A stretch of DNA of 64,000 nucleotides from Rickettsiales bacterium (GTDB taxonomy: Bacteria; Pseudomonadota; Alphaproteobacteria; Rickettsiales; UBA998), in assembly GCA_024304995.1 (NCBI GenBank), contig JAMWZD010000002.1, positions 1-64,000 of the forward strand. The letters are read 5' to 3'. Numbering within the stretch: the stretch's first letter is position 1; each line of letters opens with the position of its first letter. Under the pieces are notes generated by a model, which was not told where the DNA came from, did not search any database, and saw only the letters and a list, made by a program, of their open reading frames with translations. The position numbers and the translations under genes were made by a program. Below, piece after piece: positions 27,522 to 35,997 of the stretch.

Positions 27522-28616
27522 ATGAATGATTCATTTAACCAGTTTTGCGCATTAAAAAATGATGCCACTCGCGCAAAAAGACAATGGCGAACGATGAAGC
27601 CGATGCGATCTGACAGGGCGTATATCTGGCAGGACGGCACGCGTTACATCAATTTCGCCAGCAATGATTATCTGGGCATTGCCGCCACCTTGCGCAGCCG
27701 TGAGGGTTTGGCAGTGGGGGCGGGGGCATCGCGTTTGGTAAGCGGCACGCACGCCCTGCATGAGCAGGTGGAAAGCACATTGGGGCAGATGAAAGGCACG
27801 GATGCTGCGTTGCTGTTTGGCTCTGGCTATCTGGCGAATATTGGTGTTGTGCCTGCGTTGGTGGGGGCAGGGGATGTGGTGCTAATGGACAAATTCTCCC
27901 ATGCGTGCATGATTGATGGTGTGCAGCTTTCGGGCGCTGCCATGCATCGTTTCAGACATAATGAGTTGGCGCATCTGGAGCGCTTGCTGCAAAAGCACCG
28001 TGGCGGTTCGCGGAATTGTCTGATTATGACGGAAACGGTGTTCAGCATGGATGGTGACTGCGCTCCGCTGGCAGAGCTTGCAGCACTAGCAGAGCAATAT
28101 GATGCATGGTTGATGACCGATGATGCGCACGGCTTTGGCGTGGTGACACAGCATAACCCTGCGCACGTTCAGATGGGAACACTCTCAAAAGCAGCAGGAT
28201 GTTATGGCGGGTATGTCTGCGGTTCTCATGCGCTCATAGACATGCTGAAAAACTATGCACGTAGCGTCATGTTTTCCACCGCACTGCCTGAAGTGATGTT
28301 GCAGGGCATTGCAGATGCGCTGGCACTGATGCAGATAGAACCAGAGCGGGCAGACAAGGTGATGGAGAATGCGCGTTATCTGTGTGAAGCGCTGGAACTG
28401 CCACCACCGCAAAGCGCAATCGTACCTATCATTATGGGTGAGAATGACGAAGCACTGCACGCACACCAGCATTTGAAACAACATGGCATCTTCGCCCCCG
28501 CCATCCGCCCGCCGACAGTGCCACAAGGAACAGCGCGGTTGCGTGTGTGCGTCAGTGCGCTACATGAGCGGAAGCACTTGGATGCGTTAGTAAAGGTGTT
28601 ATATACTCTTTTATAA
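27522..28616 (+). CDS. bioF: 8-amino-7-oxononanoate synthase
   Basis: This 364-residue PLP enzyme condenses pimeloyl-ACP (or CoA) with L-alanine in the first step of the biotin ring pathway. It shows FASNDYLGIA, GSGYLANIG, DDAHGFGV and the PLP lysine in GTLSKAAGCYGGYV. It is slightly shorter than the E. coli protein but complete. It starts 32 bases from the divergent bioB, so both probably share one regulatory region. The remaining bio genes resume at 29895, after a DUF892 gene and a membrane protein gene. Confidence 0.93.
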   Translation: MNDSFNQFCALKNDATRAKRQWRTMKPMRSDRAYIWQDGTRYINFASNDYLGIAATLRSREGLAVGAGASRLVSGTHALHEQVESTLGQMKGTDAALLFGSGYLANIGVVPALVGAGDVVLMDKFSHACMIDGVQLSGAAMHRFRHNELAHLERLLQKHRGGSRNCLIMTETVFSMDGDCAPLAELAALAEQYDAWLMTDDAHGFGVVTQHNPAHVQMGTLSKAAGCYGGYVCGSHALIDMLKNYARSVMFSTALPEVMLQGIADALALMQIEPERADKVMENARYLCEALELPPPQSAIVPIIMGENDEALHAHQHLKQHGIFAPAIRPPTVPQGTARLRVCVSALHERKHLDALVKVLYTLL

Positions 28617-28639
28617 CTATCAGATAATATTGCATAACA

Positions 28640-28745
28640 GGAAGTGTCATCATTTTTGAAGAAGCGAAGCGTCTGAAGAACCATAGCGCCGCATGTGTCA
28701 GGCTTCGAGATGTATCCTTCACTATGTTCAGGATAACGTGAAGCA
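28640..28745. repeat. Possible degenerate intergenic palindromic repeat
   Basis: This sits in the 268-base gap between bioF and the DUF892 gene. The segment TCCTTCACTATGTTCAGGATAACG resembles the common bacterial intergenic element of TCCTTCGACTACGCTCAGGATGACG type. Arms TATCCT (28713-28718) and AGGATA (28730-28735) pair, and CTTCAC (28717-28722) pairs alternatively with GTGAAG (28738-28743). Upstream, CGAAGCGTCTGA and TCAGGCTTCG are partly inverted. No second copy is seen in this window, so repeat status rests on resemblance only. I see no gene in the gap. Confidence 0.35.
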
Positions 28746-28884
28746 GAATTATGCAATTGTCTCCAAATGTCTTGATTTTATCTTTACGTCTTAAGGCGGC
28801 TCACCAATAGCGCGCTTATTATTCTCTTGCTAAGCTTCAATTCATGCGGAAACGCAAGAACAATAGAAAAAAGGAGAAACTATA

Positions 28885-29376
28885 ATGGATAATTTAAAAG
28901 AGCTTTATGTTGATCAACTGCAGGATTTGTATAGTGCAAACAAGCAGGCAGAAAAATGCATCAGCGAACTGGCAAATGCTGCATCTGATTCACAACTGAA
29001 GAACATTTTGCAAGAGGCTGTGAAAAACACAGGTGGGCGCAATGAGCGTTTGGAAAAAGCAATTAAAGGGCATGGTGCAAAGCCAGATGGTGAATTCTGC
29101 AAAGGCACAGAAGGGCTGGTGAAAGAAGCACGCAAACATGCGATTGAAGCCGACATTTCAGATGATTCCGTGCGTGATGCACAAATTATTGCACAATTCC
29201 AGCGCCTCAGCCATTATGGCATTGCAGGCTATGGCACATGCCGTGCATTTGCGCGTCAGCTTGGGTTGAATGAAGAAGCAAGCAAGCTGGAAGAATGTTT
29301 GGATACGCTTTACAAAGGTGATGACATCATGACCAGCCTTGCCGAAGGCGAAGTGAACGAACGCGCTGCTGCGTGA
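28885..29376 (+). CDS. DUF892 (YciE-type) ferritin-like protein
   Basis: This 163-residue all-helical protein matches the DUF892 family throughout: LKELYVDQLQDLYSANKQAE at the start, then helices with paired acidic and His residues (HAIEADISDDSVRDAQIIA, QRLSHYGIAGYGTCRAFARQ). Family members are ferritin-like and often induced by osmotic or general stress. A strong AAAGGAG precedes the ATG, and a terminator follows, so it is probably monocistronic and well expressed. Confidence 0.9.
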   Translation: MDNLKELYVDQLQDLYSANKQAEKCISELANAASDSQLKNILQEAVKNTGGRNERLEKAIKGHGAKPDGEFCKGTEGLVKEARKHAIEADISDDSVRDAQIIAQFQRLSHYGIAGYGTCRAFARQLGLNEEASKLEECLDTLYKGDDIMTSLAEGEVNERAAA

Positions 29377-29399
29377 GTTTGTTTACGATAATATAAAGA

Positions 29400-29433
29400 A
29401 GCGTTGTCACCTTCGGTGGCAGCGCTTTTTTTT
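29400..29433 (+). terminator. Rho-independent terminator after the DUF892 gene
   Basis: AGCGTTGTCACC, loop TTC, GGTGGCAGCGCT form a 12-bp stem with two G-U wobbles, followed by eight T. Confidence 0.88.
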
Positions 29434-29446
29434 ATGTTTTGCGCAA

Positions 29447-29478
29447 GAAAAAAGCTAACGGTCAGGTGACGGTTAGCT
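29447..29478 (-). terminator. Terminator for the minus-strand membrane protein gene
   Basis: On the minus strand GCTAAC-C-GTC, loop ACCT, GAC-C-GTTAGC form a stem with one C-C mismatch, followed by TTTTTT (29448-29453 complement). It lies 22 bases after the 93-residue gene's stop. Confidence 0.7.
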
Positions 29479-29499
29479 TAAATTTAAAGTATTTGATGT

Positions 29500-29781
29500 T
29501 TACTCCTCTGTTTCTGAAGAATCTTTAGACCATTTGTATAGTCCGTATAACCCTCCTGCAACTGAGATGCCAACGAATGCGGTTAAAGCATGATACTCTT
29601 TATAATCGGCTAAGTATTTTCCGTGTTTTTCAGGATTGAATACAGATAGCGGATTTTTAAATTGGTACAGGAAAACTTTACGAAGCGTAGGATGGCTAAG
29701 ATAACCTGCTGTTACCATTAATAAAGCAGCCAAAACCACGAAGCTAAACCTTTTCTGAACCTTCTGTTTGATAGTATTCAT
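29500..29781 (-). CDS. Small membrane protein, unknown
   Basis: This 93-residue protein has a basic N terminus, a hydrophobic helix at about 13-28, a hydrophilic central stretch (YQFKNPLSVFNPEKHGKYLA), a weaker helix at about 65-83, and an acidic tail ending SSETEE. I recognise no family. It is transcribed against its neighbours, has its own terminator and looks like an isolated gene. Confidence 0.6.
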   Translation of the reverse strand: MNTIKQKVQKRFSFVVLAALLMVTAGYLSHPTLRKVFLYQFKNPLSVFNPEKHGKYLADYKEYHALTAFVGISVAGGLYGLYKWSKDSSETEE

Positions 29782-29894
29782 AACGAATCTTTTCTAAGAA
29801 AAACAACAAATCTATGTGAAAACAAAGATTAATCATAAGTTACCATAAAACTTTCCATATGACAAGTGAATAGCTGGCTGATACATTACAAGAC

Positions 29895-30596
29895 ATGACA
29901 AAACACAACATCCTCACTCTTTCTGGCTGGGCACAGCCTCATGATGCATTGAACGTATTACTGCCTGATGCTGATCATCTGGAATATGGTGCGCTGTCGT
30001 CTGATGAAACCTTGCAGCACATCAAACATCACAATCCGTCTGTGGCGGTGGGGTGGTCACTTGGGGGGAGTTTGTTGTTGATGGCGAAAGCGCATGGCTT
30101 GATCAACCCTGACTGGCTGGTGATTCTGGGTTCGCCGTTGCAATTTGTGGCGGATGAAACGTTCCCGCTGGGCATGGGGCAGCAGACCTTTGCACAGTTT
30201 TATGAAAATATGTCAAGTGATCCTCAGCGCACCTCGTTGAAATTTAATCATTTAATTGCTTACGGCGACAAGCATCAGGAACGCATTGTGGAGCAGTTGA
30301 ACGCGCAGCAACACAAGCCTGACTGGGATGACTGGGTGCCGTGGCTGGATGTGCTGGCGCAGCAACACCACTCCACCATGCCGCTTTCTGGGCTGGGCAA
30401 TCTGCTGCTAATTTATGGTGAGGAAGATGTGATCGTTTCTCATGAGCAAGGCAAATTGCTTTCCAAACATGCGCCACGGGCAAAACTGGAAATTCTGCCA
30501 GACTGCGCCCATGCCCCGCATCTGCATGATGCGCAGGCAGTGCGTGAACTCATTGCGCATCATACGGGCGTGACTTTACAGAGCGATGCTGCATAA
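29895..30596 (+). CDS. bioH: Pimeloyl-ACP methyl ester carboxylesterase (BioH-like)
   Basis: This 233-residue alpha/beta hydrolase frees pimeloyl-ACP from its methyl ester, ending BioC-dependent pimelate synthesis. Near the start is LTLSGWAQP; the nucleophile serine is in GWSLGGS, the acid in IYGEEDVIV, and the His in CAHAPHLHD. Its last 11 bases overlap bioC, which makes the assignment within the esterase superfamily (BioH, BioG, BioK and others) likely but not certain. Confidence 0.82.
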   Translation: MTKHNILTLSGWAQPHDALNVLLPDADHLEYGALSSDETLQHIKHHNPSVAVGWSLGGSLLLMAKAHGLINPDWLVILGSPLQFVADETFPLGMGQQTFAQFYENMSSDPQRTSLKFNHLIAYGDKHQERIVEQLNAQQHKPDWDDWVPWLDVLAQQHHSTMPLSGLGNLLLIYGEEDVIVSHEQGKLLSKHAPRAKLEILPDCAHAPHLHDAQAVRELIAHHTGVTLQSDAA

Positions 30597-31320
30597 AAAT
30601 TTTTCCCGCGCCGCACCAGATTATGACGCACATGCTGTCATGCAAAAACGCGTGGTGTTGAAGCTGGTGAAACGGCTGGCGCTGCATTTGAACAAAAATG
30701 ACGTTATTTTAGATGCAGGATGCGGCACAGGGGCGATTGCAGAGTTGCTGGATACGCATCATATTATTCAGCTTGATAATGCCTATGGCATGTGCAAGCA
30801 GGCGCAGGAAAAAGCGCCGACCTTATGTGCAGATGTGTCTGCTCTGCCGTTCCGCGCCAATATGTTTGATGTGTATGTATCTTCCTTATGCTGGCAATGG
30901 GTAGAAGATGTGCCGATTGCCATTGCACAAGCGCATCATGCATTGCGGGAGCGTGGCATATTGGCGGTGGCAACCCTGCTGGATGGCAGTTGCAAGTCCT
31001 TATATGATGTAATGAACCAGCATAAGTTACCGCTCAATACGCCGACATATCCTGAATATAACGCACTGCGCGCGATGCTGCTGGATGGAAACGCGCAGAT
31101 GCTGGCAGAACATGCATGGCATGAGGTGGAGCGCTTCCCAAGTTCCTTCGCCATGATGCGCGCGTTTCACGATATTGGTGCAACGCTTCCCGCAAACGGG
31201 CGCAACATGGCTGCGCTTCGCAAAGTGTTGCGAGAATATCAGGATATGCACAAGCAGGGGCAGGGCGTGACCATGACGTATCATATTGGGTTATTCATTG
31301 TGCAGATGGGAAAAGCATGA
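30586..31320 (+). CDS. bioC: Malonyl-ACP O-methyltransferase
   Basis: This 244-residue class I SAM methyltransferase methylates malonyl-ACP so that fatty acid synthesis can build pimelate. FSRAAPDYDAHAVMQKRV at the N terminus is the BioC signature; the SAM motif is LDAGCGTGAIAELL, then SSLCWQWVEDV. It overlaps bioH (11 bases) and bioD (4 bases, ATGA), which marks a tight operon. Confidence 0.93.
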   Translation: MLHKNFSRAAPDYDAHAVMQKRVVLKLVKRLALHLNKNDVILDAGCGTGAIAELLDTHHIIQLDNAYGMCKQAQEKAPTLCADVSALPFRANMFDVYVSSLCWQWVEDVPIAIAQAHHALRERGILAVATLLDGSCKSLYDVMNQHKLPLNTPTYPEYNALRAMLLDGNAQMLAEHAWHEVERFPSSFAMMRAFHDIGATLPANGRNMAALRKVLREYQDMHKQGQGVTMTYHIGLFIVQMGKA

Positions 31321-32003
31321 AAGCGTTTTTCGTCACAGGGTGCGGGACGGACATTGGCAAAACCTATATCACCTCTGCCCTGCTCAGATTCTGGCGTGCA
31401 GAAGGCATAAAGGTGGATGCGTTCAAGCCTGTGTTAAGCGGGGTGGAGATAGGCAAGGATGATGCATCATCCTTGTTGCGGGCGCTGGGCAAAGCTGAAA
31501 CGCTGGAACACCGCGCCCATATCGCCCCTAATCAGTTTGTAGCGCCGCTTTCCCCTCATATTGCAGCGGCAAAAGAAGGGCAGCTCCTGCAGGCTGCAGA
31601 TATAGTGCTGCAATGTCGCCATCATATGGCAGTGTCCGCAGCAAACATAATGCTGATTGAAGGGGCAGGGGGCGTGGCAGTGCCAATCAATAATCATGAG
31701 CTGATGCTGGATATTATAACGCAGCTGGGGCTGGACATCCTTTTTATTACGGGGGATTATCTGGGCAGCATCTCACACAGCCTGACCGCGCTGCATATGC
31801 TGAAAAGTCGTGACTGCAACGTAAATTATATTATCATTAATCAGTCAGAACATTCTGTTGGGCTGGATGCGATGTCAGAGACTATAAAATCTTTCAGCCC
31901 ATTCAATGCGCCCATCATAAAAATCCAGCGCTCACATGATGCATCTGTGATGCAGCAGCCAGAATTTCTGCATCTGGCACGCAGCATTGCAGCGCAGCCA
32001 TAG
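31317..32003 (+). CDS. bioD: ATP-dependent dethiobiotin synthetase
   Basis: This 228-residue P-loop enzyme closes the ureido ring of dethiobiotin. It has FFVTGCGTDIGKTYITSALL (P loop), FKPVLSG and LIEGAGGVAVPIN. Its ATG overlaps the bioC stop (ATGA). No bioA (DAPA aminotransferase) gene is seen anywhere in the window, so that step must be encoded elsewhere. A 32-base gap leads into the RDD gene. Confidence 0.94.
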   Translation: MKAFFVTGCGTDIGKTYITSALLRFWRAEGIKVDAFKPVLSGVEIGKDDASSLLRALGKAETLEHRAHIAPNQFVAPLSPHIAAAKEGQLLQAADIVLQCRHHMAVSAANIMLIEGAGGVAVPINNHELMLDIITQLGLDILFITGDYLGSISHSLTALHMLKSRDCNVNYIIINQSEHSVGLDAMSETIKSFSPFNAPIIKIQRSHDASVMQQPEFLHLARSIAAQP

Positions 32004-32035
32004 TCAGCCAGGATTTTTTTTGCTATTATATTTTC

Positions 32036-32698
32036 ATGAGCAAGAAAAAACCACCCACAGAGATGGAAAAGAAAATTAATGGTCTTTTTGACAAAATGGA
32101 TGCGTATTCCAGGCGTCAGCGCCATTTGCTGACACGAAAAGAAGTGGATGGTATTCCATATGCTACATTTAATGACCGTGTATTTGCCAGTGTAATTGAT
32201 ATTGTTATCAGTTTTATTCTGCTTTCCCCCATTTTGCTGGGTGTTTCGCATGTTCTGGGGGCGACGCGAACAGGCAACCCTATGGATGCCGTGCCGCCAG
32301 GGGCAAGTTTTTCACAAGCTGTTGCGCATATTCTTGCGGCAGCGCCTGTGGGGCTGTTGCTGCTGGATTACATCATTCACTTTATTGTGTTTGGCGTGGT
32401 GATTTTGTGGTGCTGGAAGCAGGGCGGTGCAACACCAGGAAAATGGCTGCTGCGGATGCGCATTGTGGATGCGGAAACATTATGCACGCTTTCACCAAAA
32501 CAATCCATCAAGCGTTATTGTGGCTATGTGGCATCACTCATTCCATTATCGGCAGGGTTTTTCTGGATCATGCTGGATAGAAAATCCCGCGCGTGGCATG
32601 ACCATCTGGCAGGAACAGCGGTTGTGAAGGTGAAGCACTGGCGGTTTAAAGATGATGGCACTACTCCGCAATTAACTATTACTCATACGAATTCTTAA
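32036..32698 (+). CDS. RDD family membrane protein
   Basis: This 220-residue membrane protein has a charged N-terminal ~45 residues. It then has the RDD pattern of FNDRVFASVIDIVISFILL (Arg and Asp in helix 1), a middle helix at about 100-120 (VGLLLLDYIIHFIVFGVVIL), GGATPGKWLLRMRIVD, and a last helix with AWHDHLAGTAVV. RDD proteins are proposed transporters, but the role is not settled for most. It sits between bioD and the prepilin-like array on the same strand with short gaps. Confidence 0.82.
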   Translation: MSKKKPPTEMEKKINGLFDKMDAYSRRQRHLLTRKEVDGIPYATFNDRVFASVIDIVISFILLSPILLGVSHVLGATRTGNPMDAVPPGASFSQAVAHILAAAPVGLLLLDYIIHFIVFGVVILWCWKQGGATPGKWLLRMRIVDAETLCTLSPKQSIKRYCGYVASLIPLSAGFFWIMLDRKSRAWHDHLAGTAVVKVKHWRFKDDGTTPQLTITHTNS

Positions 32699-32721
32699 CG
32701 ATTTTATGCCATGCTTTCTGC

Positions 32722-33531
32722 ATGGATACTAACTTACGCGTTATCAACGCCTGCAAAGGCACGAAAGCATTTACGCTTGTAGAGCTCTCTATTGTACTTG
32801 TCATATTAGGGCTGCTGGCTGGCGGCGTGGTAGCTGGGCAGGATATGATATATGCTGCAAAATTGCGCAAAGTGCCTGTGGCAATTGAAAAACTGCGCAA
32901 GGATATGACTTTTTTTTATGATAAATATCACGCGCTTCCTGGAGATTTTGAGAATGCAGAAGCCTACTGGGGCACTGACCCTGATGGATGCCCATCTCAC
33001 AGTAATCGTATCCCTAAGACTGAAACATGCAATGGTAATGGAGATGCCGTTGTAGGTCATAACGCAACACATGAATTTTACAGATTCTGGCAGCACATGA
33101 AAAATGCAGGTCTGGCAGATGGAGATTTTACAGGTATAACGGGTGCTGGCGTAGCTCCTCATCTTGTGGTCGGAGAGAATGTTCCTGTAATTTACGAGAA
33201 TATAGGCATTGGAGTTTATCATAAGCTACCCCATTCGGGAGACCAGTGGTTGCCAGATAGTGATTATGGTCAGGTTATCGTAGTTGGTGAGTCAAAAACC
33301 GGTTATGAAAATGCAGGAGGATTCCTTTCCCCTGAAGACACATGGAGTCTGGATTCCAAAGTGGATGATGGCAAGCCAATGACAGGGGATTTTCTTGGGG
33401 TTGTTTATCCTCATTGTAGTGATGCAGCAGATTGGGATTCAGATGATTTTGAAGCGGATTACAATATGGAAGAAACAGAGCGACGATGTAGTATTTACAT
33501 AGTTAACGCATTCCCAGGTAACAGAAGATGA
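32722..33531 (+). CDS. Prepilin-like protein 1 of tandem array
   Basis: This 269-residue exported protein has a class III (type IV pilin) leader: a 15-residue basic lead, cleavage expected before FTLVELSIVLVIL with Ala rather than Gly at -1 and Glu at +5, then the helix LLAGGVVAGQDMI. The large globular part contains YHALPGDFENA, a cysteine pair (DGCPSH and ETCNGNGD), FYRFWQHMKNAGLADGDF, VVGENVPVIYENIGIGVY, DSKVDDGKPMTG and a second cysteine pair (HCSDA, RRCSIY). It should be displayed on a pilus or pseudopilus or anchored in the inner membrane. Function is unknown. Its stop overlaps the next array gene (ATGA). Confidence 0.85.
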   Translation: MDTNLRVINACKGTKAFTLVELSIVLVILGLLAGGVVAGQDMIYAAKLRKVPVAIEKLRKDMTFFYDKYHALPGDFENAEAYWGTDPDGCPSHSNRIPKTETCNGNGDAVVGHNATHEFYRFWQHMKNAGLADGDFTGITGAGVAPHLVVGENVPVIYENIGIGVYHKLPHSGDQWLPDSDYGQVIVVGESKTGYENAGGFLSPEDTWSLDSKVDDGKPMTGDFLGVVYPHCSDAADWDSDDFEADYNMEETERRCSIYIVNAFPGNRR

Positions 33532-34349
33532 GACAGCGTTTTGAATGTAATCATGGTTTTAAATATAATAATTCTTTAAGAGGTATGTCTTTAGTTGAAC
33601 TTGCTATTGTTCTGGTCATTATCGGAATTATGGCTGGAGGGGTGATTGCAGGGCAAGAAATGATTCATGCGGCTGAGTTGCGCAAAATACCATTAGCCAT
33701 TGAAGACACACGAAAAAGCATCATGGTCTTTTATGATAAATATGACTCATTGCCTGGTGACACTGATTTAGCAGAAGAGCTTTGGGGAGCGGATTGCGTT
33801 GGATGTAATGGAAATTACAATGGTTGGGTCGGAGCGAATAAAGGTCAGAGCGGCATTGATAATTTTCCCGAATTTTTCCGTTTCTGGCAGCATTTGCAGC
33901 TCGCAGGATTGGCAGAAGGGGATTTTTCTGGAGTAACGGGACCTGACAGTCCTAGCCATGTGTTAGTGAATGAAAATATTCCAGAGATATATGATAATAT
34001 CGGATTACATGCGTTCTGGCTGCAAAATGTGATTGTTGATAATCACGCAGATTTAAACACTGGTGAATATGGGCAGATATTTATTATAGGAAGACGTTCA
34101 TGGGGCTGGCTGAACAGAGAAATTGCATTAACAACTGAAGATGCATTTAATATTGATACCAAGATTGATGATGGTAAGCCATTTACTGGGATATTATATG
34201 GTAATGGTGCAAGTAATGCATTTGGTTATCAGTTATGTACTACAGCAGCAGCAGGAGATTCCGATGACTTTGATGCAGAATATGATCTGAATGTAGATGG
34301 ACCCGCTTGTATCTTTTTCGCACGAAACGTTTTTCCGGTACAACAATAA
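33528..34349 (+). CDS. Prepilin-like protein 2 of tandem array
   Basis: This 273-residue paralogue has a 23-residue lead ending in SLRG, with cleavage expected before MSLVELAIVLVIIG (Gly at -1, Glu at +5). The shared landmarks are DSLPGDTDLAE, FFRFWQHLQLAGLAEGDF, NENIPEIYDNIGLHAF and DTKIDDGKPFTG. The C-terminal cysteine pair is kept (LCTTA, PACIFF); the central pair is shifted to DCVGCNGNYNG. It starts with a 4-base overlap with gene 1 and stops directly against the ATG of gene 3. Confidence 0.85.
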   Translation: MRQRFECNHGFKYNNSLRGMSLVELAIVLVIIGIMAGGVIAGQEMIHAAELRKIPLAIEDTRKSIMVFYDKYDSLPGDTDLAEELWGADCVGCNGNYNGWVGANKGQSGIDNFPEFFRFWQHLQLAGLAEGDFSGVTGPDSPSHVLVNENIPEIYDNIGLHAFWLQNVIVDNHADLNTGEYGQIFIIGRRSWGWLNREIALTTEDAFNIDTKIDDGKPFTGILYGNGASNAFGYQLCTTAAAGDSDDFDAEYDLNVDGPACIFFARNVFPVQQ

Positions 34350-35156
34350 ATGGTTATGGCTAGCAAAAATATATATAGCAGTAATTGCGGTATGACGCTG
34401 GTTGAGCTGGCAGTGGTTTTGGTGATTGTCGGATTACTGGCTGGTGGCGTTATTACAGGGCGTGATATGATTCATAATTCAGAATTGAGAAAAATACCGC
34501 TTGCTATTGATGATGTAAAAAAGAAAACGATGGTTTTTTACAATAAATATGGTGCATTGCCTGGGGATTATAACCGTGCAGAAGACCTTTGGAAGCCTGA
34601 TCCTGATGGCTGTCCATCACATAATAACCGCGTGCCAAAAACACAGACATGCAACGGAAATTATGATGGGATTGTTGGAATGCAAGCGCATAGAGGAGAA
34701 TATTTTCGTTTCTGGCAGCATTTAAGAAACGCAAATCTGACCGAGGGCGAGTTTACTGGTGTAGCGGGTTCAATTAATCAAAACGATCATGTGGTAGGCG
34801 AAAATGTACCCGTTATATATGATTATGTCGGTATTGGGGTTTACTGGCATGAACCTCCTACTGGTGCTAACGCCTGGCAGCATGAAGGTGATTATGGTCA
34901 GCTTCTGGTCGTTGGAGAAAGCAATAGCTGGGGATGGGAAAATAGCGGATCATTTTTAACTCCTTCAGATGCGCTAAGTATTGACAATAAAATTGATGAT
35001 GGAATGCCCTTGACAGGAAATGTTTATGGAATGAGTTATTCAAATTGCACCACAGCGGACGCTGGCGAATGGACTGAAACCGACGCAAATTATGATGTTG
35101 AAGAAACATCCGAAACCTGCGCCTTCTTTATACGTAATGCTTTTCCCAAAAAATGA
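34350..35156 (+). CDS. Prepilin-like protein 3 of tandem array
   Basis: This 268-residue paralogue begins at the ATG immediately after the previous stop; an ATG two codons later is equally possible. The leader ends SSNCG, with cleavage before MTLVELAVVLVIVG. It shares GALPGDYNRAEDLW, DGCPSHNNRVPKTQTCNGN, YFRFWQHLRNANLTEGEF, VVGENVPVIYDYVGIGVY, DNKIDDGMPLTG and the C-terminal cysteines (NCTTA, ETCAFF) with its neighbours. It is closest to proteins 1 and 4 in the central cysteine region. Confidence 0.85.
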   Translation: MVMASKNIYSSNCGMTLVELAVVLVIVGLLAGGVITGRDMIHNSELRKIPLAIDDVKKKTMVFYNKYGALPGDYNRAEDLWKPDPDGCPSHNNRVPKTQTCNGNYDGIVGMQAHRGEYFRFWQHLRNANLTEGEFTGVAGSINQNDHVVGENVPVIYDYVGIGVYWHEPPTGANAWQHEGDYGQLLVVGESNSWGWENSGSFLTPSDALSIDNKIDDGMPLTGNVYGMSYSNCTTADAGEWTETDANYDVEETSETCAFFIRNAFPKK

Positions 35157-35160
35157 TTCA

Positions 35161-35997
35161 ATGCTTATGAAAATTCAGAAAACACAATATAACGCCAAAG
35201 CTGCTTTCACCTTAATAGAATTAGCGGTTGTACTTGTCATATTGGGTCTGTTGGTTGGTGGCATTCTGGTTGGGCGGGAAATGATTCATGCGTCAAAACT
35301 GCGCAAAGTAACGTTGTCTATTACTGAGTCTGTTTCCAGCGTTGCTTTATTTTCTGACAAATATCAGGCCCTGCCAGGAGATTTTGGTCGCGCTGAAGAT
35401 TATTGGGGAACAGATCCTGATGGCTGTCCGACACATAATATTCGCGTGCCTAAAAAAGAAACCTGTAACGGCAATAGCGATAATTTGATTGGAAATGATT
35501 ATGCTGGAGGATTTGACGAGCGCAATGAATATTATCGTTTCTGGCAACATCTTGAAAATGCTGGTTATGTTGTAGGCAGCTTTACTGGTGTTGCAGGTGC
35601 TGACGGACCAGAACATGCAGTGGTAGGGGAAAATGTTCCAAGAATTTATGACAGAGTAGGAATCGGTGTTTTTAATCAATATGGTGCTTTTAACTCACCC
35701 ACCATAACTGGAAATTATCTTTTTGCTGATGGGGTTTATGGGAACGTATTTACGGTAGGTCTTCAAAGGGAAACGCATGAAGTATCTGGCAGTTTTATGA
35801 CTCCGACCGAAGCTGGCAATATCGACAAAAAAATTGATGATGGTATGCCCAATCAGGGGAAGGTGATTGGCTGGCCATATTATCTCTGTTCAGAAGCAAA
35901 TGAACATGCCTCTGATAATCTGACAGCAAAATATGATCTTAAAAGAGACGATATTGTATGTTCATTCTATATCAGGGATATTATCCCGTTTAATTAA
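35161..35997 (+). CDS. Prepilin-like protein 4 of tandem array
   Basis: This 278-residue paralogue is read from the ATG at 35161, 4 bases after gene 3 stops. An upstream in-frame ATG at 35092 would put a long non-leader stretch before the pilin signal. The leader ends NAKAA, with cleavage before FTLIELAVVLVILG (Ala at -1). It keeps QALPGDFGRAEDYWG, DGCPTHNIRVPKKETCNGN, YYRFWQHLENAGY, VVGENVPRIYDRVGIGVF, DKKIDDGMPNQG and the C-terminal cysteines (LCSEA, IVCSFY). It is the last gene of the array and overlaps the stop of the opposing glycosyltransferase by 4 bases. Confidence 0.85.
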   Translation: MLMKIQKTQYNAKAAFTLIELAVVLVILGLLVGGILVGREMIHASKLRKVTLSITESVSSVALFSDKYQALPGDFGRAEDYWGTDPDGCPTHNIRVPKKETCNGNSDNLIGNDYAGGFDERNEYYRFWQHLENAGYVVGSFTGVAGADGPEHAVVGENVPRIYDRVGIGVFNQYGAFNSPTITGNYLFADGVYGNVFTVGLQRETHEVSGSFMTPTEAGNIDKKIDDGMPNQGKVIGWPYYLCSEANEHASDNLTAKYDLKRDDIVCSFYIRDIIPFN

